A stretch of 64,000 bases of DNA from Tsukamurella pseudospumae (GTDB lineage Bacteria; Actinomycetota; Actinomycetes; Mycobacteriales; Mycobacteriaceae). The translations under genes were made by a program, and so were the position numbers. Location: contig NZ_LSRE01000048.1 of assembly GCF_001575205.1 (NCBI RefSeq), positions 95,302 to 159,301 of the forward strand, in the 5' to 3' direction. Every line of letters starts with the position of its first letter. Positions within the stretch are counted from its first letter, which is position 1. Shown here piece after piece: positions 28,875-39,119 of the stretch. The notes under the pieces are model-generated. The model saw nothing but the letters and a program-made list of their open reading frames with translations. It was not told the DNA's origin and did no database searches.

Positions 28875-30500
28875 ATGCGTGGTGCGGGGCTGCTCGGCAG
28901 GCCGGCGGCGATCGTGCTCGTGGGCCTGCTGGCGGCATTGTTCGCCGTCGCGCCCGCAGCGGCCGATCCGAACGGCGTCGGGGTGGACGTCGCGATGGAC
29001 CTCCGCGACGACGGCACGCTCGGCGTGACGACGACGATCACCGCCCCTACGGGTCGCGCTGTGGCGCAGCGACTCCCGCTCGACGTGCAGGTCGAGGGCT
29101 CCCGGATCCAGCACTTCACGGTGTCCGACGTGAAGGCGGAGAACGGCACCGCCACTGTCGCCGATGGCGCACTGCAGGTCTCCGCGCCGGGCGGCACCAC
29201 GAAGGTCACGTACACCGTGCGCGGCACGGTGGAGAACGGCCCGGAGCTGCAGCAGTTCACCTGGCCGATCGCCGCTGGGTACACCGTCGACCTCGAACGC
29301 CTCACCGCCACGTTCGGCTCTCCGGCCGCCGCGCCGGACTCCCCGCTGTGCGGCATCGGCAGTCCCGGCGAGCGGCGCCTGTGCTCCATGACCGAGACCG
29401 ACGCCACCGGGCACGTCTCCATGCAACAGACCGGGCTGCCGAAGGGCAAGGCCGCGGTCTTCACCGTGCTCCTGCCCGCGCGCACGGTGAAGGCGGACGC
29501 GAGGTTCACCTCCGCGGCCCCGTCCCGCGCCGCCGAGCCCGGTACCGCAGCGCTGATCGCACTGTCGCTGGGCACCGTCCTCGCCCTGGCAGCGGCCGGG
29601 TTCGCGCTGCTGCGCCGCCGCGCCGACGACGCGGCGGCCGAGTCCGCGGGCCCGACTGCCGACCTGCTCGTCCCCGCGGGCGCTGCGGGTGGGCGGGCCG
29701 GCACCGTCGCCTTCGCCTCGCCCGACGGTGTCCTCCCCGGCCAGGTCGGTGCGCTGGCGGACGGCCGCGTGCGCCCGTCCGACATCGGCGCGACGGTGCT
29801 CGACCTCGCGGTCCGCGGCTACCTCTGGATCGCCCAGCTGCCGGGCGGGGACTACCAGATCTCCCGCCGCGCGCCGCTCGACGACGCCGTCTCGCCCACC
29901 GAGCGCGCCGTCGTCGACGCGATCCTGCCGGACGGCGCCGAGTCCACCACGACCGGCGAGCTCGCGGGCGGCGCCCGGCCCGTGGCGCTGTCCGGTGCCC
30001 GTTCCGCGGCCCGCGCGTCCGTGATCGAGCGCGGCTGGGTCCGCACTCTCCCCCGGGCGCGCCGGACGGCGCTCGCCTTCGCGGTGGCCGAGGTGGGCGC
30101 GATCGCGGCGCTGATCTGTGCGTTCGTCGGGGCGACGGTGCTCTGGGCGCTCGCCGTGATCATCCTCGGACTGGGTCTGACGGTGGCCGCCCTCCTGCTC
30201 CCGGAGCGGACCGTCGCGGGCAGCCGCCTGGCGGCCGGCGTGGGCGGGATGCGGCAGTACCTGATCGCGACGAACGTCGGCGCGCTGCCGCCGGAACAGC
30301 GCGCACAGCTCTTCGAGCGGGGCCTGCCGTACGCGCACGCCTTCGGCGACCTGCGGGGATGGGTCGGGACCTGGGGCGGCACCGTCGGAGCGCCCCTGGA
30401 CTGGTACCGCTCCGCGCAAGGCCCCGTCGCCGGTCTCACGACGCTCGGCGCCGTCCTCGACGGCGTCGCGGCGCAGGCGGCGGCCGGGGAAATCGACTAG
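28875..30500 (+). CDS. DUF2207 family membrane protein
   Basis: 541 residues from the ATG after GGGAGG and AGAGGG; an ATG 18 bases earlier is possible. A signal peptide ends near AAADP (about residue 35). The exported beta-rich DUF2207 domain (to about 225) is followed by a helix (about 230-250). Then comes a cytoplasmic part with the typical PSDIGATVLDLAVRGYLWI winged-helix-like segment, and two helices near 400-445. The family is widespread and uncharacterised. It is divergent from the zinc peptidase and 34 bases before the ABC-F gene. Confidence 0.85.
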   Translation: MRGAGLLGRPAAIVLVGLLAALFAVAPAAADPNGVGVDVAMDLRDDGTLGVTTTITAPTGRAVAQRLPLDVQVEGSRIQHFTVSDVKAENGTATVADGALQVSAPGGTTKVTYTVRGTVENGPELQQFTWPIAAGYTVDLERLTATFGSPAAAPDSPLCGIGSPGERRLCSMTETDATGHVSMQQTGLPKGKAAVFTVLLPARTVKADARFTSAAPSRAAEPGTAALIALSLGTVLALAAAGFALLRRRADDAAAESAGPTADLLVPAGAAGGRAGTVAFASPDGVLPGQVGALADGRVRPSDIGATVLDLAVRGYLWIAQLPGGDYQISRRAPLDDAVSPTERAVVDAILPDGAESTTTGELAGGARPVALSGARSAARASVIERGWVRTLPRARRTALAFAVAEVGAIAALICAFVGATVLWALAVIILGLGLTVAALLLPERTVAGSRLAAGVGGMRQYLIATNVGALPPEQRAQLFERGLPYAHAFGDLRGWVGTWGGTVGAPLDWYRSAQGPVAGLTTLGAVLDGVAAQAAAGEID

Positions 30501-30534
30501 CGTCCACACGGCCGCCACGTCCAGAATAGGACCA

Positions 30535-32154
30535 ATGGGGCATCTCGAGGCGACGCACGTGGAGTACTACCTGCCGGACGGACGGGCGCTGCTCGGCGAC
30601 GTCTCGTTCCGGATCGGCGACGGTGCCGTCGCCGCCCTCGTCGGCCGCAACGGCGCGGGCAAGACCACCCTGTTGCGCCTCCTCGCGGGCGAGCTGGAGC
30701 CGCACGGCGGCACGGTGACCTCGAGCGGCGGTGTCGGGGTGATGCCGCAGTTCATCGGGTCGGTGCGCGACGACCGGACGGTCCGCGATCTACTGCTGTC
30801 CGTCTCCCCTCCGCGACTGCAGGCGGTGGCGCGCGAGCTGGACGCCGTGGAGCTGCTGCTCATGGACGACGACGGCGACGCCAACCAGATCCGCTACGCG
30901 AACGCGCTGACCGACTGGGGCGACGCCGGCGGCTACGCGGCCGAGACGCTGTGGGACGCGTGCACCGTCGCGGCGCTGGGCGTGCCCTACGACCGCGCGC
31001 AATGGCGCGGGCTGACCTCGCTGTCCGGCGGCGAGCAGAAGCGGCTGGCGCTGGAGGCACTGCTCCGGGGTGACGCGGAGGTCCTCCTCCTCGACGAGCC
31101 CGACAACTACCTGGACGTGCCGGGCAAGGAATGGCTCGAGGAGCAGCTGCGGCAGACGCCCAAGACCGTGCTCTTCGTGAGCCACGACCGGGAACTGCTC
31201 TCCCGCGCGGCGACCCGGATCGTCGCCGTCGAGCCCGCCCCCGGCGGATCGGACACCTGGGTGCACGGCGGGGGCTTCGCCACCTTCCACCGCGCCCGCG
31301 ACGAACGCTTCGCCCGGTTCGACGAGCTCCGGCGACGCTGGGACGAACGGCACCAGCAGCTCAAGAAGCTCGTCCTGACGCTGCGCGAGCAGGCGAAGTT
31401 CAACGACGGCATGGCATCCCGGTATCAAGCCGCGCAGACGCGGCTGCGGCGCTTCGAGGAGGCCGGGCCGCCGCCGGAGCCGCCGCGTCGGCAGGAGATC
31501 ACCATGCGCCTGCGGGGTGGGCGGACCGGGGTACGCGCGGTGACCGCGAAGCAGTTGGAGCTCACGGGCCTCATGCAGCCCTTCGACCTCGAGGTGTTCT
31601 ACGGCGAGCGGGTCGCGGTCCTCGGGTCGAACGGCTCGGGCAAATCGCACTTCCTGCGGCTCCTCGCGGGTGAGGACGTGGCGCACACCGGCACCGCGGC
31701 GCTCGGCGCTCGCGTGATCCCGGGCCACTTCGCGCAGACGCACGCGCATCCGGAGCTGCAGGGCCGGACGCTCGTGCAGATCCTCCGCGAGGAGCACGCC
31801 GCCGACCTCGGGCGATCCATGCCGGCGCTGCGCCGGTACGAGCTGCACGGGCAGGCGGACCAGCGGTTCGAGAGTCTGTCCGGTGGACAGCAGGCCCGGC
31901 TCCAGGTGCTGCTGCTCGAGTTCGCGGGGACCACCGCCCTCCTGCTCGACGAGCCGACCGACAACCTCGACCTGGAGAGCGCCGAGGCGCTGCAGGACGC
32001 ATTGGAGGCGTACGAGGGCACGGTGCTGGCCGTCACGCACGACCGGTGGTTCGCGCGCTCGTTCGACCGGTTCCTGGTGTTCGGGTCCGACGGTGCCGTG
32101 CGCGAGGCCGCGGAGCCCGTCTGGCGCGAGGCGCGGGTGCAGCGCACGCGCTGA
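30535..32154 (+). CDS. ABC-F family ATPase
   Basis: 539 residues with two ABC domains and no membrane helices. Walker A motifs are GRNGAGKTT (about 37-45) and GSNGSGKSH (about 364-372). Signatures are SLSGGEQKR and SLSGGQQAR, with LLDEPDNYLD and LLDEPTDNLD as Walker B. The linker between them is Arg/Glu-rich and coiled (about 250-310), as in translation-factor ABC-F proteins that act in the ribosomal E site. Some ABC-F members protect against ribosome-targeting antibiotics; nothing here proves that role. It lies 34 bases after the DUF2207 gene. Confidence 0.92.
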   Translation: MGHLEATHVEYYLPDGRALLGDVSFRIGDGAVAALVGRNGAGKTTLLRLLAGELEPHGGTVTSSGGVGVMPQFIGSVRDDRTVRDLLLSVSPPRLQAVARELDAVELLLMDDDGDANQIRYANALTDWGDAGGYAAETLWDACTVAALGVPYDRAQWRGLTSLSGGEQKRLALEALLRGDAEVLLLDEPDNYLDVPGKEWLEEQLRQTPKTVLFVSHDRELLSRAATRIVAVEPAPGGSDTWVHGGGFATFHRARDERFARFDELRRRWDERHQQLKKLVLTLREQAKFNDGMASRYQAAQTRLRRFEEAGPPPEPPRRQEITMRLRGGRTGVRAVTAKQLELTGLMQPFDLEVFYGERVAVLGSNGSGKSHFLRLLAGEDVAHTGTAALGARVIPGHFAQTHAHPELQGRTLVQILREEHAADLGRSMPALRRYELHGQADQRFESLSGGQQARLQVLLLEFAGTTALLLDEPTDNLDLESAEALQDALEAYEGTVLAVTHDRWFARSFDRFLVFGSDGAVREAAEPVWREARVQRTR

Positions 32155-32171
32155 CCGGGCGTCGGCGCCGC

Positions 32172-32195
32172 GGTGACGCGGTGACGCGGTGACGC
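32172..32195. repeat. Three tandem copies of an 8-base unit
   Basis: GGTGACGC occurs three times head to tail, just after the ABC-F stop and before the shared terminator. It could be a slippage-prone microsatellite. No coding role. Confidence 0.9.
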
Positions 32196-32209
32196 GGAAA
32201 CGACTGCGC

Positions 32210-32231
32210 CCCCGACCGGTTCCGGTCGGGG
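32210..32231. terminator. Bidirectional terminator between the ABC-F gene and clpX
   Basis: CCCCGACCGG, TT, CCGGTCGGGG: a perfect 10-bp inverted repeat between two convergent genes, so it can serve both strands. It lies 55 bases after the ABC-F stop and 16 bases after the clpX stop. Confidence 0.75.
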
Positions 32232-32247
32232 CGCGGTCGACGCGTGG

Positions 32248-33522
32248 TTACGCGCTCTTCTCGCGGCGCTCGTGCGAGCGCTTGCGGGGCACGATGGTGG
32301 GCAGCACGTTGTCGCGCACCGTCTCCCCCGTCACGACGACCTTCGCCACATCGTCGCGCGACGGGATGTCGAACATCACGGGGTTGAGGACCTCTTCCAT
32401 GATCGCGCGGAGCCCGCGGGCTCCGGTGCCGCGATGGATGGCCTGATCGGCGATGGCACCGAGGGCGTCCTCGTCGAACTCGAGTTCCACGCCGTCCATC
32501 TCGAACAGGCGCTGGTACTGCTTGACCAGGGCGTTCTTCGGCTCCGAGAGGATCGAGACCAACGACTCCTTGTCCAGGTTGGACACCGACGCGATGACGG
32601 GGAGGCGGCCGATGAACTCCGGGATCAGGCCGAACTTGATCAGGTCCTCGGGCAGCACGTCGGCGAAGTGATCGACGGTGTCGACCTCGCTCTTGGTGCG
32701 CACCTCGTTGCCGAACCCCAGGCCCCGCTTGCCGATCCGGTCGCCCACGACCTTCTCGAGCCCGGCGAAGGCGCCCGCCACGATGAACAGCACGTTCGTC
32801 GTGTCGATCTGGATGAACTCCTGGTGCGGGTGCTTGCGGCCACCCTGCGGCGGGACGCTGGCCTGCGTGCCCTCGAGGATCTTCAGCAGCGCCTGCTGCA
32901 CGCCCTCGCCGGACACGTCGCGCGTGATCGACGGGTTCTCGCTCTTGCGGGCGATCTTGTCGACCTCGTCGATGTAGATGATGCCGGTCTCGGCGCGCTT
33001 GACGTCGTAATCGGCGGCCTGGATCAGCTTGAGGAGGATGTTCTCCACGTCCTCGCCGACGTAACCCGCCTCGGTGAGCGCGGTGGCATCGGCGATGGCG
33101 AAGGGCACGTTGAGCATCTTCGCCAGCGTCTGCGCCAGGTAGGTCTTGCCGCAGCCGGTGGGGCCGAGCATGAGGATGTTGGACTTCGCCAGCTCCACGC
33201 TCTCGCCGCGCGCGTCCTTGCGCTCGCCCGCCTGGATCCGCTTGTAGTGGTTGTAGACCGCGACCGCGAGGTTCCGCTTGGCCGAGTCCTGCCCGATCAC
33301 GTAGTTGTCCAGGAAGTCGCGGATCTCGACCGGCTTGGGCAGCTCGTCCAGCTTCACATCGCTGGACTCCGCGAGCTCCTCCTCGATGATCTCGTTGCAC
33401 AGGTCGATGCACTCATCGCAGATGTACACGCCGGGACCGGCGATCAGCTTCTTGACCTGCTTCTGGCTCTTTCCGCAGAAGGAGCACTTCAACAGGTCTG
33501 CGCCGTCCCCGATCCGTGCCAT
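32248..33522 (-). CDS. clpX: ATP-dependent Clp protease ATP-binding subunit ClpX
   Basis: 424 residues from the ATG giving [18 protein letters not shown]; upstream in-frame sequence is not homologous. The N-terminal zinc domain has CSFCGK and CDECIDLC. The AAA+ core shows [12 protein letters not shown] (Walker A), [13 protein letters not shown] (Walker B), the pore loop GYVGEDVE and sensor [10 protein letters not shown]. ClpX unfolds tagged proteins and feeds ClpP. It lies downstream of clpP2, beyond a large hairpin, as in related genomes where clpX is transcribed separately. Confidence 0.98.
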   Translation of the reverse strand: MARIGDGADLLKCSFCGKSQKQVKKLIAGPGVYICDECIDLCNEIIEEELAESSDVKLDELPKPVEIRDFLDNYVIGQDSAKRNLAVAVYNHYKRIQAGERKDARGESVELAKSNILMLGPTGCGKTYLAQTLAKMLNVPFAIADATALTEAGYVGEDVENILLKLIQAADYDVKRAETGIIYIDEVDKIARKSENPSITRDVSGEGVQQALLKILEGTQASVPPQGGRKHPHQEFIQIDTTNVLFIVAGAFAGLEKVVGDRIGKRGLGFGNEVRTKSEVDTVDHFADVLPEDLIKFGLIPEFIGRLPVIASVSNLDKESLVSILSEPKNALVKQYQRLFEMDGVELEFDEDALGAIADQAIHRGTGARGLRAIMEEVLNPVMFDIPSRDDVAKVVVTGETVRDNVLPTIVPRKRSHERREKSA

Positions 33523-33640
33523 GCCGTGCCCTACTTCCCTTGCCGATGACTGGTCTGCCCGCAGTCCCGAGGGCAGCCGACGTCTGATGTCGACGGTACC
33601 CGCGAACCGAATTCCCGGCGACCGATATGAACAGCTTGCT

Positions 33641-33703
33641 GCAGGTGGCGCCGGGGGCCGCGGAACCCGCGCACGCGGCGTGTCGCGGCCCCCGGTCACC
33701 TGC
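33641..33703 (-). terminator. Long hairpin between clpP2 and clpX
   Basis: Two-part stem: 7 bp (33641-33647 with 33697-33703) and 12 bp (33651-33662 with 33684-33695), split by a small internal loop, with a 21-base end loop. It lies just after the clpP2 stop on the minus strand. There is no T-run; it could terminate or stabilise the clpP1P2 mRNA. Confidence 0.68.
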
Positions 33704-33708
33704 TCGAA

Positions 33709-34371
33709 TTACTTGGCGGACGCCTTGCGGTACGGGAACACCGTGTCGACGATGCCGTACTCCTTGGCCTGGTCGGCCGTCAGGATGTTGTCGCGGTCGG
33801 TGTCCTTGCGGATCCGCTCGAAGGTCTGGCCGGTGTGGTTCGCCAGGATCTCGTCGAGACGGTTGCGTACGCGCTCGATCTCGGCCGCCTGGATCTCCAG
33901 GTCCGAGACCTGCCCGCGAGCCCCGCCGCCGCTGCGCGGCTGGTGGATCAGCACCGTCGAGTTGGGGAGCGCGGCGCGCTTGCCCGGCGTACCGCCGGCC
34001 AACAGGATGGCCGCCGCGGACGCCGCGGTGCCGAGCACGACGGTCGCGACGTCGCAGTGGACGTACTGCATCGTGTCGTAGATGCCCAGCGCGTCGTAGA
34101 CGCTGCCGCCGGGCGAGTTGATGTACAGCGTGATGTCGCGGTCCGGGTCCTGCGACTCGAGCACCAGCAGCTGCGCCATCACGTCGTTCGCCGAGACCTC
34201 GTCGACCTGGGTCTTGAGGAAGATGATCCGCTCGTCGAAGAGCTTGGCGTACGGGTCCATGACCCGCTGCTCACCGTTGGCGGCGCGCTCGAAGAACTGC
34301 GGAATCGTGTAGCGGGACTGCGGCGGCAGGTGCAGGCCCTGCGCCGTGTTCTGGGGGAAACCGTCGGTCAT
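33709..34371 (-). CDS. clpP2: Housekeeping ClpP2 protease subunit
   Basis: 220 residues. The catalytic Ser is in LGTAASAAAILLAGG, His in VLIHQPRSG and Asp in KDTDRDNIL; INSPGGS is intact. Mycolic actinobacteria make a mixed ClpP1P2 tetradecamer in which each subunit forms one ring; this copy matches ClpP2 by its GTAASAA site. It is 18 bases downstream of clpP1 and surely co-transcribed. The N-terminal extension (about 20 residues) is typical of a processed propeptide. Confidence 0.97.
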   Translation of the reverse strand: MTDGFPQNTAQGLHLPPQSRYTIPQFFERAANGEQRVMDPYAKLFDERIIFLKTQVDEVSANDVMAQLLVLESQDPDRDITLYINSPGGSVYDALGIYDTMQYVHCDVATVVLGTAASAAAILLAGGTPGKRAALPNSTVLIHQPRSGGGARGQVSDLEIQAAEIERVRNRLDEILANHTGQTFERIRKDTDRDNILTADQAKEYGIVDTVFPYRKASAK

Positions 34372-34389
34372 TGAAGTGAAGTCCTCTCG

Positions 34390-34983
<594 letters not shown>

Positions 34984-35078
34984 CCGCTGCTCCCTGCCTT
35001 TCTTTGCTGACATCGACACTAACGAACGCACGGGGGCGGAACGTCCCCCGGCGCGCCCGGCTCCGCTGAGGGCAGAAA

Positions 35079-35106
35079 GCCCCGCAGCCGGATCCGGCTG
35101 CGGGGC
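35079..35106 (-). terminator. Perfect palindromic terminator of tig
   Basis: A 28-base perfect palindrome centred on GGATCC (35079-35106) begins 15 bases after the tig stop. In the minus-strand transcript it is followed by CTTTCTG. This should separate tig from clpP1P2. Confidence 0.8.
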
Positions 35107-35120
35107 GATCCCTGGTCGAA

Positions 35121-36542
35121 CTACTTCTCGTCGGTGGCGGAGCCCTCGGCGGTGATCTCCTCGGCCTCGGCGACGACGGCCTCCTCGGAGGCGGCCTCCT
35201 CGGCGAGCTCCTCGCCGGCGTCGTCACGGTCGAACAGTGCCTTGGTGTCGACGGCGTTGCCGTCGGCGTCCTTGACCGTCACCTCGAGCACGACGTCCGC
35301 GAGGCCCTTGCCCCGGCGGACCTCCTGGAACAGGGCGGGCAGCTGCCCGGCCTGCTGGATCTGCTGGATGAACTCGGCGGGCTGCACGCCGTAGCGCTGC
35401 GACTGGAAGAGAATGTGCTCCTGCAGCTCCTGCTGGTCGACCTGCACGTCCTGGGCGTCGGCGATCGCGTCGAGCAGCAGCTGGACCTTCACCTGCTTCT
35501 CGGCCGACTCGCGGGCCTGGTTCTCGAACTCCTCGCGCGTGGTGCCCTGCGCCTTGAGCGCGGTCTCGAGGAGCTCCTCGTTGTGGCCCACCTGGTGCAG
35601 CACGTCGTGCACGTTGGCGTCGGTCTGCTCCTTGACGACCGCCTCCGGCAGCGGCACCTCGACGGACTCGAGCAGCTTGTCGAGCACGGCGTCGCGGATG
35701 TCGGCGGCCTGGCCCAGCCGCTTGTTCTGCTCGACGCGCTCACGCAGGTCGGCGCGCAGCTCGTCGACGGTGTCGAACTCGCTCGCGAGCTGGGCGAACT
35801 CGTCGTCCAGCTCGGGCAGCTCGCGCTCCTTGACGGAACCGACGACGACGGTGACGTCCGCCTCCTTGCCCGCGAACTCGCCGGCCACGAGGGTGGTCGG
35901 GAAGGTCTTCGACTCGCCCGCCGACAGGCCGACGACGGCCTCGTCGAGCCCGTCGATCAGCTGGCCGTTGCCGACCTCGTGCGACAGGCCGGTGGTCTTG
36001 GCGTCCTCGACGTCCGCGCCGTCGACGGTGGCCGACAGGTCGATGGTGATGAAGTCACCGGTCTCGACCGCACGCTCGACGCCCTTGAGGGTGCCGAAGC
36101 GGGCGCGCAGGCCCTCGATCTGCTCGTCGACATCGGCGTCCGTGACCTCGAGCGACGGGACCTCGACCTCGATGGCCGAGTAGTCGGGCAGCGTGATCTC
36201 GGGGCGCACGTCGACCTCGGCGGTGAACGAGAAGGTCTCGCCGTACTCGAGCTTGTCGATGTCGATCTCGGGCTGTCCCAGGGCCTTGACCTCGGAGTCG
36301 AGGACGGCCTGGCTGTACTTGCCGGGCAGCGCGTCGTTGATGACCTGCGAGAGCACGGCGTCGCGGCCGACGCGCGCCTCGATCAGCTTCGCGGGGGCCT
36401 TGCCCTTGCGGAAGCCGGGGATGTTGACCTGCTGCGCGAGCGTCTCGTAGGCGCGATCGAAATCGGGCGCGAGCTCGTCGAAGGGAACCTCGACACTCAG
36501 GCGGACGCGAGTCGGGCTCAGCTGCTCGACGGTGCTCTTCAC
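35121..36542 (-). CDS. tig: Trigger factor (ribosome-associated chaperone and prolyl isomerase)
   Basis: 473 residues from a GTG after GAGGAG. It opens with [20 protein letters not shown], almost as in mycobacteria. The ribosome-binding loop GFRKGKAP is at about 42-49. The FKBP-type domain (about 150-245) contains [14 protein letters not shown] and [21 protein letters not shown] helical C-terminal chaperone domain and a very acidic tail (many Glu and Ala) follow. It binds nascent chains at the ribosome exit. It keeps the tig-clpP1-clpP2 order. Confidence 0.97.
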   Translation of the reverse strand: MKSTVEQLSPTRVRLSVEVPFDELAPDFDRAYETLAQQVNIPGFRKGKAPAKLIEARVGRDAVLSQVINDALPGKYSQAVLDSEVKALGQPEIDIDKLEYGETFSFTAEVDVRPEITLPDYSAIEVEVPSLEVTDADVDEQIEGLRARFGTLKGVERAVETGDFITIDLSATVDGADVEDAKTTGLSHEVGNGQLIDGLDEAVVGLSAGESKTFPTTLVAGEFAGKEADVTVVVGSVKERELPELDDEFAQLASEFDTVDELRADLRERVEQNKRLGQAADIRDAVLDKLLESVEVPLPEAVVKEQTDANVHDVLHQVGHNEELLETALKAQGTTREEFENQARESAEKQVKVQLLLDAIADAQDVQVDQQELQEHILFQSQRYGVQPAEFIQQIQQAGQLPALFQEVRRGKGLADVVLEVTVKDADGNAVDTKALFDRDDAGEELAEEAASEEAVVAEAEEITAEGSATDEK

Positions 36543-36710
36543 TCGTTCTCCTCGGGTTGGTATCAGCAGGAGGCCGCCTGATGTGCGGTTTCCTGCGGGC
36601 AGCACGGGGCCCCGTCGGGCCCACGGCACTCGGACAATCGTACGCGACGGTGCCGGGCCGGTTCAGGCCGGGAGGGTGGCGGACGGGCGGTCATCGGCCA
36701 TGATGAACAC

Positions 36711-37097
36711 ATGATCCCCGCCGGACTCGTTCTCGCCGCCGTCGCGGCGCTCGTGCACTGCTTCATCTTCTACCTGGAATCGATCGCGTGGACGTCGCCG
36801 CGATCGCGTGCGACCTTCGGCACGACGGCAGAGACGGCGGAGATCACCCGGCCTCTCGCCTTCAATCAGGGCTTCTACAACCTGTTCCTGGCGATCGCGG
36901 TGTTCCTCGGCCTCGCGCTGTTCGGGCCGCAGCGCGCCGTCGGCGCGACCCTGATCCTCGTGGGCGTCGGCTCGATGCTCGCGGCGGCCCTCGTGCTCGC
37001 CCTCTCGGACCGGACCAAGCTCCGCGCGGCGGCGATCCAGGGCTTCGCGCCGCTGCTCGCGGTGGTGTTCCTCGGCATCGGGCTGGCTGCACAGTAG
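36711..37097 (+). CDS. DUF1304 small membrane protein
   Basis: 128 residues with four hydrophobic helices. The pattern HCFIFYLESIAWTSP near the start and AFNQGFYNLFLAIAVF in helix 2 matches DUF1304, a family of four-helix proteins of unknown function found widely in bacteria. There is no clear ribosome-binding site before the ATG. It is divergent from tig. Possible roles in small-molecule export have been proposed only loosely; I do not assign one. Confidence 0.85.
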   Translation: MIPAGLVLAAVAALVHCFIFYLESIAWTSPRSRATFGTTAETAEITRPLAFNQGFYNLFLAIAVFLGLALFGPQRAVGATLILVGVGSMLAAALVLALSDRTKLRAAAIQGFAPLLAVVFLGIGLAAQ

Positions 37098-37160
37098 GGG
37101 CGCATCCCCGGGAGGCGGACCCACTGGCGATCGGCCCCACGGCGGCCTAGCGTGGACTCC

Positions 37161-37682
37161 ATGACCGTCCAGCTGCGCGCGATGGAACGCACGGACCTGC
37201 GGTTCGTGCACGGCCTGTTCAACGACCGGGCAGTGATGTCGTACTGGTTCGAGGAGCCCTTCGACGCGTTGGCCGAGCTCGAGGACATCTACGAGCGGCA
37301 CATCCACGACGAGCGCGAGCGTCGGTTCATCATCGAGAACGACGGGCTGCCGGTGGGCCTGGTCGAGCTCGTCGAGATCAATGTCATCCACCGGAACTGC
37401 GAGTTCCAGATCATCGTGGCGCCGGCGCAGCAGGGGCGCGGCTACGCGAGCATCGCCACCCGCAGGGCGCTCGACTACGCGTTCCGGATCCTCAACCTGC
37501 ACAAGGTGTACCTCTACGTGGACGTGGCCAACGAGAAGGCGGCGCACGTCTACGAGAAGCTGGGGTTCACCGAGGAAGGGCTGCTCCGCGAGCAGTTCTT
37601 CTCGAACGGCCGGTACCGCGATGCGCGGCTCATGGGCGTCTTCCAGCGCGACTTCCTCGCGGTGGACGACGCACCGGCGTGA
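37161..37682 (+). CDS. speG: Spermidine N1-acetyltransferase-like GNAT
   Basis: 173 residues. Long stretches match E. coli Spe[37 protein letters not shown], followed by the acetyl-CoA loop QQGRGYAS and the helix [10 protein letters not shown]. SpeG acetylates spermidine and spermine, preventing polyamine toxicity, and forms dodecamers. The ATG at 37161 gives [10 protein letters not shown], aligning with the E. coli start region; a GTG nine bases upstream is possible. It lies between two membrane-protein genes on the same strand, but no polyamine pathway gene is adjacent. Confidence 0.88.
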   Translation: MTVQLRAMERTDLRFVHGLFNDRAVMSYWFEEPFDALAELEDIYERHIHDERERRFIIENDGLPVGLVELVEINVIHRNCEFQIIVAPAQQGRGYASIATRRALDYAFRILNLHKVYLYVDVANEKAAHVYEKLGFTEEGLLREQFFSNGRYRDARLMGVFQRDFLAVDDAPA

Positions 37683-37788
37683 CCTCGGCCTCCCCCGGCT
37701 CGTGATGTGACCCGCCCTTGACGGGCGGCCGGGTGTGAATCGGTGCGGCCGTACGGCGAAGGATGCTTCCCGTCGGTAACCATGGGGA

Positions 37789-38544
37789 ATGACCACCCCG
37801 ACGGAGCAACAGCCCACGAAGCCGCAGCCCCGCCCGGTCGTCTCCCGGGACGCCGCGATCGGACCCGACGCACGCCTGTCCTGGCTCCTCGCCGGCATGG
37901 CGGGCATGGTCGGCGCGGTCGCCTTCCTGCACTCCGCGGGATACTTCGTGACCTTCATGACGGGCAACACCGAACGCGCCGTGCTCACGTGGTTCAAGGC
38001 GTCCGACGCGCAGCAGGTGGCCGGGGCGGGTGCGCTCGCGGCCACGGCGCTGATCGTCGCCTTCGTGATCGGTGTCGTCGTGGCGTCGATCTGCCGCCGC
38101 TACTTCTGGCAGAACCACGCGCACGGGCCGACGGTGCTCACCACCGCGGGCCTGCTGCTCGCGTCGGCGACGGATTTCGTTCTGGACGGCTTCGCGGAGC
38201 CCCAGGTGCGCTTCATCCCCATCCTGATCATCACCTTCTCGCTGGGCGCCCTGAACACCTCGTTCACGAAGAACGGCGAGGTCTCGGTCCCTCTCTCGTA
38301 CGTGACGGGCACGTTGGTCAAGCTCGGGCAGGGTATCGAGCGGCACGCGACCGGCAACGGCACCGTCTTCGACTGGCTCGGTTACGCCCTCGTGTACGCG
38401 GGATTCGTCCTCGGCGCCGCGGTCGGCGGCATCATCGGCTCCTTCGTGACCGGCCCGCAGGTGATCCTCGCGGCGGGCCTTCTCTGCGGTGCGATCACGC
38501 TGGTGACCTTCCTGCACTCGGATCGCCGCAAGCTGCTGGGTTGA
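37789..38544 (+). CDS. DUF1275 (YoaK-like) membrane protein
   Basis: 251 residues with about six membrane helices after a polar, Pro-rich 30-residue N-terminus. Family marks are FVTFMTGNTERAV in helix 1-2 and VPLSYVTGTLVKLGQGI in helix 4-5. DUF1275 proteins are uncharacterised integral membrane proteins. The last 50 bases overlap the end of the convergent HxlR regulator gene. Confidence 0.87.
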   Translation: MTTPTEQQPTKPQPRPVVSRDAAIGPDARLSWLLAGMAGMVGAVAFLHSAGYFVTFMTGNTERAVLTWFKASDAQQVAGAGALAATALIVAFVIGVVVASICRRYFWQNHAHGPTVLTTAGLLLASATDFVLDGFAEPQVRFIPILIITFSLGALNTSFTKNGEVSVPLSYVTGTLVKLGQGIERHATGNGTVFDWLGYALVYAGFVLGAAVGGIIGSFVTGPQVILAAGLLCGAITLVTFLHSDRRKLLG

Positions 38545-39031
38545 CGCGCTCCGGCGCGCCCCACCGGTCCCGGTTGAGCCGGATCTCGATCGCGTCCGGG
38601 AGAACCTCCGTCCCGGCCGCGGCCGGCCTGGTCCGGACCGGCTCCCCCGACTCCGTGTCCACGAAGACGAGCGGCGCCCCCTCGGGTTGCAGGTGGGCGT
38701 CGCCGAACTGGATCAGCGCGAGGAACACCGGCAGCAGGTCCTGACCCGCCGCCGTGAGCCGATACTCCGCGCGGGTACGCGCCCCGGGCTCGCGGTACTC
38801 CGTCGCTGCGATGAGATCCGCCGAGGTCAGTTGTTTGAGCGCGCGCGACACCGCAGGGGCGGAGGTCTCCGTCCGAGTGACGAGATCGTCGAAGCGCGTC
38901 GTGCCGTAGAGGAGTTCCCGCACGACGAGGAACACCGTCTTCGTGGTGAGCAGGTCCAGCGTGCGCGCGGCCGAGCAGCCGTCGCCGATCGCCCAGGTAC
39001 TTCGGTCCCGCAGTCGCTCCTCGAACTCCAT
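38495..39031 (-). CDS. HxlR-family transcriptional regulator
   Basis: 178 residues. The HxlR winged-helix domain (about 15-110) has the conserved N-terminal Cys (GDGCSAARTLDLL), a wing segment TETSAPAVSRALKQLTSADL and YRLTAAGQDLLPVF. HxlR proteins often sense electrophiles or aldehydes and repress a divergent operon; here the divergent genes are an SDR and a tautomerase. Two dyads in the 88-base gap are candidate operators. The C-terminal 60 residues are polar and unrelated to HxlR. The 3' end overlaps DUF1275 by 50 bases. Confidence 0.87.
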   Translation of the reverse strand: MEFEERLRDRSTWAIGDGCSAARTLDLLTTKTVFLVVRELLYGTTRFDDLVTRTETSAPAVSRALKQLTSADLIAATEYREPGARTRAEYRLTAAGQDLLPVFLALIQFGDAHLQPEGAPLVFVDTESGEPVRTRPAAAGTEVLPDAIEIRLNRDRWGAPERVNPAACGDPSAGRSPA

Positions 39032-39045
39032 CACCCGATCATAAC

Positions 39046-39059
39046 TAACGCTTGCGTTA
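39046..39059. promoter_or_regulatory. Palindromic operator candidate (HxlR site 1)
   Basis: TAACGCTTGCGTTA is a perfect 14-base palindrome, 15 bases from the HxlR start. It is much richer in A/T than its surroundings. Autoregulation by the HxlR protein is likely but inferred. Confidence 0.55.
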
Positions 39060-39085
39060 CCCAGACGAAGATGCTTGAATCGAGC

Positions 39086-39100
39086 TGACTAACGTAGTCA
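39086..39100. promoter_or_regulatory. Dyad operator candidate (HxlR site 2)
   Basis: TGACTAACGTAGTCA has 5-base arms, 19 bases before the SDR start. It shares the TAACG core with the palindrome 40 bases upstream, suggesting one protein binds both sites. Confidence 0.5.
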
Positions 39101-39119
39101 TTACTCAGAAGGAGCAGTC

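Noticed and set aside
27365..30529. Long plus-strand frame across the zinc peptidase and DUF2207 genes
   Set aside because: It spans two divergent real genes and its product is Arg-rich without homology.
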